Part shown: in pieces, positions 22,414 through 26,066 of the stretch
Layout of the letters: each line of letters begins with the position of its first letter
How positions within the stretch are numbered: the first letter of the stretch is position 1
Virus record (IMG/VR): IMGVR_UViG_3300014838_000072
Span: 1-26,066 of that record
Reading direction: 5' to 3' (one strand)
From: a virus
Length of the DNA: 26,066 nucleotides
Position numbers and translations under genes: made by a program
Notes under the pieces: model-generated
Database searches by the model: none
Seen by the model: only the letters and a program-made list of their open reading frames with translations
Told to the model about the DNA's origin: nothing

Positions 22414-23036
22414 GGGTTTGCCGGCCCGGATGTCGGAACTTCGACATCGCCATTACTATCGGCGCCCTGAGCGTGAACGTGCGTGCCGAAGACGATACCA
22501 TCCATAATGATCCCCGCAGAGGATATGACCAGCTCGTGGCCCCCCGCGCTGAACGTGATCTTGCCGGGGGCCAACTTGAGGAACGTCGTCTGGCCCTGGT
22601 CCATCAGTGTAACGCCGCCAGGGCCATACAGGGTTAGAATGTTCCCATCTACAGCAAACCAGCCGTTATTGCCAATGGGCTGGAACACCAATGCGGTCAG
22701 GTTGCCCGGAGAGGTAAGCGTGGCGACGCCGCCTCCGATGCCGCTCATGCCGCCGAGGTAGGCATCAGCCGCTTGTGCGACGCCCTTACACCCAACTTGT
22801 ATCGGATAACGAATATATTCCGACCCCGCCACTGGAATCGTCACATTTGGCAAAGAAACGGGGGGCCACCCCGGTGGTGAGGTGACTTGAAATGCCACTT
22901 GCACAATCGAGCCTTTGACCGAAACCACCTGACACGGCAACGATTTTCCGGTCTGTGCAATCTGATCCGCAGCCTTGGCCCGTGCGAAACGGTTAAGACT
23001 CAGGCCAGGTGGCGTCTTTTGTGCATTGTCAGCCAT
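22410..23036 (-). CDS. Baseplate spike / puncturing device (gpV/gp138-like)
   Basis: 208 residues. The N-terminal half (QVVSVKGSIVQVAFQV, VSLPNVTIPVAGSEYIRYPIQVGCKGVAQAADAYLGG) looks like the OB-fold domain of gp138/gpV-type spikes. The C-terminal part is a short beta-helix with GVTLMDQGQTTFLKLAPGKITFSAGGHELVISSAGI repeats. FGTHVHAQG (183-191) holds an HxH pair, H186 and H188, as in spike tips that bind a metal ion (Fe in P2 gpV and phi92 gp138). No RBS precedes the ATG at 23036; instead the start lies inside the 3' end of a 24-codon ORF created by a 159-bp repeat, suggesting reinitiation-coupled translation. Confidence 0.8.
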   Translation of the reverse strand: MADNAQKTPPGLSLNRFARAKAADQIAQTGKSLPCQVVSVKGSIVQVAFQVTSPPGWPPVSLPNVTIPVAGSEYIRYPIQVGCKGVAQAADAYLGGMSGIGGGVATLTSPGNLTALVFQPIGNNGWFAVDGNILTLYGPGGVTLMDQGQTTFLKLAPGKITFSAGGHELVISSAGIIMDGIVFGTHVHAQGADSNGDVEVPTSGPANP

Positions 23037-23103
23037 CGGTTAGCGCCGCTTGAAACTGGAAAGGCTCTGTTGCTGTAGGGGAAAATGGTGTGACGGTGCT
23101 CAT
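23029..23103 (-). pseudogene. Truncated 24-codon copy of the baseplate-plug gene
   Basis: From ATG 23103 (overlapping the hub stop as ATGA) the frame encodes the first 24 residues of the plug-like protein (MSTVTPFSPTATEPFQFQAA, LTDG) identically, then ends at TGA 23029-23031. The homologous intact gene starts at 24559 and continues for 95 residues. The copy lies within the 159-bp direct repeat, and its stop overlaps the spike gene start by 8 bases. It is a duplication remnant that may still be translated to couple the hub and spike genes. Confidence 0.8.
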
Positions 23104-23190
23104 GCCAGCCCGAGCGAGTTGCCGCCCCCAAGGTATGGCATCGGCGGCGGAGAGGGGGCTGTATTGGTTCCCGCCGTCGAGCGGCCAGAT
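23032..23190 (-). repeat. 159-bp direct repeat, copy A
   Basis: 158 of 159 bases are identical to 24488-24646; the single mismatch is at 23107 (24563). The offset is 1456 bp. Copy A contains the 3' end of the hub gene, the truncated plug start and the spike gene's start codon. The match ends sharply at both sides. Confidence 0.95.
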
Positions 23191-24275
23191 AGCTCGGGGA
23201 ATATCTGAAGCGTTGTATTCCAGCTCGCTGCGTCGCCCTGTCGAAAGTTCGCGTGATGCTGGCCATTATTCACTCGGTAGTTTCCGCTGAATGAAGACGA
23301 ATTATCTGGTGATTTGTACATCCGTTGAGCAAATGCCGCCGATCCACTGCTGATCGTCCACTGGTCTGGCGGAATCGAGATCACGTCCCCCATTTTGATA
23401 TCAGCCCGCAAGACCAGCTTGAGCGAGATCGTCGCGTCATCTTGCCAGGTTGGCTGGCCGATCATATCCTGGAATGCAATTTGTTTTACACCGCCTGCTG
23501 GCGCAGAAACGGAGCCATCAAAAACACGAATGGTCGAACCATTAACCGCCATCGTCACACCAAGGTAAGAACCCCCTATAATTGACCTGGATAGTTTATT
23601 GATGTGATCGGCAAACTGTCCTAGCGACTGGTAAACTCCAGTAGCATCGAAGTTCTGCACCAGCTTTTCGCTAATCTCTATAACTTGTGCATAACCTGGC
23701 ATCGCTATTGAAAGTGCGTTGCTAATCGCAGAGGAAAGCGGCTGCGATGCTTTCCACGAGAATGAGACGCCGACAGCCCTGGTCGGGGCGCCACTAAGAG
23801 CTGATGTCAGGTTAAGGGCGGGCGCAAGAGTAGACGTTGACGGGGATGAAGCCGGTCGCATTGGGGTCATAGCCGGGAAAAAGTTGATGTCGATGGTCTG
23901 GTCTGTATTTATCCAGTTACCGTATGCTTGGAAGATCGTGCCCTGCATGATCAACCCGGCCTGAGCTGGATTAGCGAGCGGCAGCCCTTTCGACATGCCG
24001 GCTGAGACCGAAATACTTAGACCGTTCAAGTCCGCAGCGTTACCGATATCCTGAAGTCCAAGCCCCCAGATGCGCAGCCACGACGAATTACTGCTCGGAT
24101 CAGTTAAGTTACCGAATGGTATCTCGAACTCGACATTTAGCGCGCCTGGGTTAACGATGCCGGATATTGGATTCTGTGGCCCGGTCCGCAACAGCGACGT
24201 GAGCGGGACGCCCAGCGACTTGAACAAGAACGGAGTGCCGTCCGCCTTGGTAATGTCTATCCTGTAATATCTCAT
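23100..24275 (-). CDS. Baseplate hub-like protein
   Basis: 391 residues. The N-terminus (YYRIDITKADGTPFLFKSLG, IVNPGALNVEFEIPFGN, LRIWGLGLQDIGNAADLNGLSISVSAGM) and the late part (VKQIAFQDMIGQPTWQDDATISLKLVLRADIKMGDVISIPP) follow the pattern of phage baseplate hub proteins in simple contractile tails, which sit between tube and spike. Its last 28 residues (GRSTAGTNTAPSPPP, YLGGGNSLGLA) are the same as the end of the protein encoded at 24556 except for one Leu/Pro change, because of the 159-bp repeat. They follow a distinct domain ending and may replace the original C-terminus. It starts as ATGA overlap with the plug gene. Confidence 0.68.
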   Translation of the reverse strand: MRYYRIDITKADGTPFLFKSLGVPLTSLLRTGPQNPISGIVNPGALNVEFEIPFGNLTDPSSNSSWLRIWGLGLQDIGNAADLNGLSISVSAGMSKGLPLANPAQAGLIMQGTIFQAYGNWINTDQTIDINFFPAMTPMRPASSPSTSTLAPALNLTSALSGAPTRAVGVSFSWKASQPLSSAISNALSIAMPGYAQVIEISEKLVQNFDATGVYQSLGQFADHINKLSRSIIGGSYLGVTMAVNGSTIRVFDGSVSAPAGGVKQIAFQDMIGQPTWQDDATISLKLVLRADIKMGDVISIPPDQWTISSGSAAFAQRMYKSPDNSSSFSGNYRVNNGQHHANFRQGDAASWNTTLQIFPELSGRSTAGTNTAPSPPPMPYLGGGNSLGLA

Positions 24276-24559
24276 GGCGACGCCGTAAAGGTCTGCGTGT
24301 CCTCAGTGAATATCAGCGTCGATCCCGAGAAATAGCCTGCCACTAACGAGATGACGTAGCCGGGTGGCGAGGCAACCATTGGCGCATTGACGATTAAGTT
24401 TCCGCTCTGATCGGCAACCTGGATGTACCAACGCTGACCGAACGTGTTCCACAACACAACACAATTATAGGTTGCTGTCCCGAGAACGCCATCGGTTAGC
24501 GCCGCTTGAAACTGGAAAGGCTCTGTTGCTGTAGGGGAAAATGGTGTGACGGTGCTCAT
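24272..24559 (-). CDS. Baseplate plug-like protein (Pam3 gp18-like)
   Basis: 95 residues. FQFQAALTDGVLGTATYNCVVLWNTFGQRWYIQVADQSGNLIV and APMVASPPGYVISL resemble the small baseplate plug family (DUF6983-type; Pam3 gp18), which closes the central channel of simple myovirus baseplates: a beta protein with a W-N-x-x-G-x-x-WY-x-x-V core followed by a P-L-V turn. Overlaps both neighbours by 4 bases (ATGA). Its first 24 codons are duplicated at 23029-23103. Confidence in the family is moderate; as a real gene it is high. Confidence 0.72.
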   Translation of the reverse strand: MSTVTPFSPTATEPFQFQAALTDGVLGTATYNCVVLWNTFGQRWYIQVADQSGNLIVNAPMVASPPGYVISLVAGYFSGSTLIFTEDTQTFTASP

Positions 24560-24646
24560 GCCGGCCCGAGCGAGTTGCCGCCCCCAAGGTATGGCATCGG
24601 CGGCGGAGAGGGGGCTGTATTGGTTCCCGCCGTCGAGCGGCCAGAT
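24488..24646 (-). repeat. 159-bp direct repeat, copy B
   Basis: Partner of 23032-23190. Copy B contains the first 24 codons of the plug gene and the last codons of the upstream 24556-25317 gene, so the gene junction itself is what was duplicated. Confidence 0.95.
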
Positions 24647-25317
24647 GGAATCGAGCCGCCGGTCAAGCTGGAAGGCTGGCCAACAGAGGCGGGTGCGCCC
24701 GAATAGCTGGGCTGTCCGACGATCTGCGTACCATTGCTCAATTTCGACATCAGTGTATTCTGCGCTGCCTGCGCATCGTGCAGCGTGAGCAACGGCTTGC
24801 GGAAGTCAATCTGGTAGGCATTCTGCGCCTGCTTGCTCTCCGACGATGACACATCGACCATCCGAATACGCACCAAATCTGTGTAGATAAACTTGGGTGT
24901 AACGTAGCTGTAAGTGCCCCCGATCGAATCGTGCCGGTTCATTACAGAGACGAGCGCGGTCATGATCGCGGTCGATGCGGCATACCCCCCTGCATCGCGC
25001 ACCGGACATATCATCAGACAAGACACAACCAGCGGATTGGCAATGACCGCATTGCCCGCTACAGCCTGATTGGCGAAGGGATATTCGCCGATCACGTTCT
25101 CGCCGAGTGTGGCTCCGGGAAGCGGAATGAAGTTAGCGAAGTAGTCAGCCAGGTTGACCGGCCCCCCGCTCGACAGCAGCCCGGAAGGGAAACTGCTCGA
25201 CTCGGTGATTTGCGTAATCACCATCGTGCCGCCGAAGATGTCCTTAGCAATCCCGCCACAGAACACAATCGGGGCCAATTGATAGCTAAGAGCCCATTGA
25301 GCGGTTCCAGAGCTCAT
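24556..25317 (-). CDS. Baseplate/distal-tail protein, Dit-like candidate
   Basis: 253 residues. Pattern VIGEYPFANQAVAGNAVIANPLVVSCLMICPV, then TALVSVMNRHDSIGGTYSYVTPKFIYTDLVRIRMVDVSS and KQAQNAYQIDFRKPLLTL, is like Dit-type or baseplate ring proteins (a beta domain that joins the tail tube to the baseplate), and position after a lytic transglycosylase and before plug/hub genes fits. The last about 50 residues (SYSGAPASVGQPSSLTGGSIPSG, then the shared tail) are low complexity, Pro/Gly/Ser-rich. The C-terminal tail is repeated on the hub protein. The stop overlaps the plug start (ATGA). Confidence 0.58.
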   Translation of the reverse strand: MSSGTAQWALSYQLAPIVFCGGIAKDIFGGTMVITQITESSSFPSGLLSSGGPVNLADYFANFIPLPGATLGENVIGEYPFANQAVAGNAVIANPLVVSCLMICPVRDAGGYAASTAIMTALVSVMNRHDSIGGTYSYVTPKFIYTDLVRIRMVDVSSSESKQAQNAYQIDFRKPLLTLHDAQAAQNTLMSKLSNGTQIVGQPSYSGAPASVGQPSSLTGGSIPSGRSTAGTNTAPSPPPMPYLGGGNSLGPA

Positions 25318-25318
25318 G

Positions 25319-25885
25319 TTACGCTGCTAACTGAGCAGCGGTCACGGTCGCATTGCCGCCGGTATTGTTGCAAATTTCAATTCGAGTGCGGCTGTTGCGG
25401 AATTTCTGCTGGTAGGAGTCCTCGGGATGCGGGCGTCCGCCACTAGGCTGTGAGCGCCCGCCATGGTCCGTATCGCCGCCCGCTCCTAAGATCTTCTTTA
25501 GATAATCGCGCGTTTCTTTTGGCATACGCGGGTCATCAAGCCAGCTACGCCCGTATTTACGCGCATACGCCATTGCCTCATTGACATGACGAGGCCCCCA
25601 ATTGTATGCGGCAAGCATCTTTTGTAAATCAAACCCATACATCTTCATGTAATGGCTGAGTTCGTTCTGCGCAACTTCCCAGGACTGCTTACGATCCAAA
25701 GGATTGGTTTGCCCACCTGTCGCGAAATCATGCCAGGCATCCGGGGTGATCTGCATCCATCCAAGCGCCCCCGCACTATTGGGCCTCCACATGGTCGGGT
25801 CGTGCCCATGCGACGACTCGGCGCCTTCAACAGCATACAGCAGGTCGCCCCAGGACCGGAATGTCCCCCCGGTGGGAAAACTCAT
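25319..25885 (-). CDS. Tail-associated lytic transglycosylase (SLT family)
   Basis: 188 residues. An SLT/lysozyme-like domain spans about 12-110: YAVEGAESSHGHDP with E23 as the expected catalytic acid, NSAGALGWMQITPDAWHDF, and LAAYNWGPRHV, which is the conserved AYNxGP motif. Such proteins cleave the peptidoglycan glycan strand with anhydro-sugar formation during genome injection. The C-terminal tail (DTDHGGRSQPSGGRPHPEDSY) is hydrophilic. The ATG 25885 overlaps the stop of the upstream frame as ATGA, supporting this start. The same frame is also open without a stop through to the window edge, so a longer protein cannot be fully excluded. Confidence 0.8.
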   Translation of the reverse strand: MSFPTGGTFRSWGDLLYAVEGAESSHGHDPTMWRPNSAGALGWMQITPDAWHDFATGGQTNPLDRKQSWEVAQNELSHYMKMYGFDLQKMLAAYNWGPRHVNEAMAYARKYGRSWLDDPRMPKETRDYLKKILGAGGDTDHGGRSQPSGGRPHPEDSYQQKFRNSRTRIEICNNTGGNATVTAAQLAA

Positions 25886-26066
25886 CGGTGGTCCAGGCCG
25901 TCCCGCGCCAGGAAGCTGTCTATTGCCCGCATTCGGATTACCAACCCATCGACGATAGCGGCTGGTTTGCTGTAGATACGATTGGCGTTGAAACCCTGGA
26001 TCGGGCGGAACTGGAATGGGCTGATCAGGGTGAGCTTTGTTCCATTGGCGAATTGCCTCCTCCCGC
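25882..26066 (-). CDS. 3' end of an upstream tail gene (5' end outside window)
   Basis: On the minus strand the frame from the window edge to TGA at 25882-25884 is open and ends with KLTLISPFQFRPIQGFNANR and IRMRAIDSFLARDGL. The stop overlaps the transglycosylase ATG as ATGA, the arrangement used throughout this operon. About 60 residues are visible, with no recognisable domain. Probably another baseplate or tail protein. Confidence 0.55.
   Translation of the reverse strand, partial: GRRQFANGTKLTLISPFQFRPIQGFNANRIYSKPAAIVDGLVIRMRAIDSFLARDGLDHR

Noticed and set aside
25886-26066. N-terminal extension of the transglycosylase through the window edge
   Set aside because: The frame is open but Pro/Gln/Arg-rich, and the alternative frame ends by an ATGA overlap at the chosen start, as elsewhere in the operon.
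1-26066. tRNA genes, integrase, transposase or IS ends
   Set aside because: None recognised by eye on either strand; a dedicated tRNA search would be decisive and was not possible.

Overview
The window is a stretch of a tailed-phage (or prophage) genome, most likely a contractile-tailed myovirus. GC content is high. The Ala-rich proteins and GCC-dominated alanine codons would fit a high-GC proteobacterial host, perhaps an alphaproteobacterium; this is inference only, since no host gene is present.

Layout: two convergent blocks. The left block (about 1-8388, + strand) is the replication/modification side. It runs: the 3' end of a DNA methyltransferase, QueD and QueE (first steps toward preQ0, the 7-deazaguanine precursor), a DnaB-like helicase, an SF2/SNF2-type helicase, a small ORF, and a UvrD-like SF1 helicase. 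After these come a 31-codon mini-ORF, a small ORF and three Ala-rich genes built on an 11-residue repeat. Clear sigma70-like promoters lie at 4506-4534 and 6858-6885.

The right block (26066 down to 8440, - strand) is a late region read right to left. It starts with the end of an upstream gene cut by the window edge and a tail-associated lytic transglycosylase. Baseplate genes follow: a Dit-like candidate, a plug-like protein, a hub candidate, a spike with a HxH tip, a wedge candidate, a baseplate J-like protein and a protein in the gpI position. Next is a tail fibre/tailspike cluster, including two beta-helix tailspikes. Last is a cassette of small membrane proteins, a lipoprotein, a Tad2-like (DUF2829) anti-Thoeris protein, a papain-like protein and a small Ala-rich protein. 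Most genes in the baseplate run overlap as ATGA, so it probably forms one long translationally coupled operon.

Most interesting points: (1) a 159-bp near-perfect direct repeat (23032-23190 and 24488-24646) that brackets the plug and hub genes, gives two proteins the same C-terminus and leaves a 24-codon truncated copy of the plug gene in front of the spike gene; (2) a tandem family of Ala-rich hendecad proteins with a 66-bp coding repeat and a shared N-terminal motif, also present as a detached mini-ORF; (3) a Tad2-like protein fused to an N-terminal phage module; (4) Sec-type signal peptides on several tail-fibre/tailspike genes; (5) one small beta domain reused in baseplate J and both tailspikes. 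No tRNA, CRISPR array, integrase, transposase or clear rho-independent terminator was seen.
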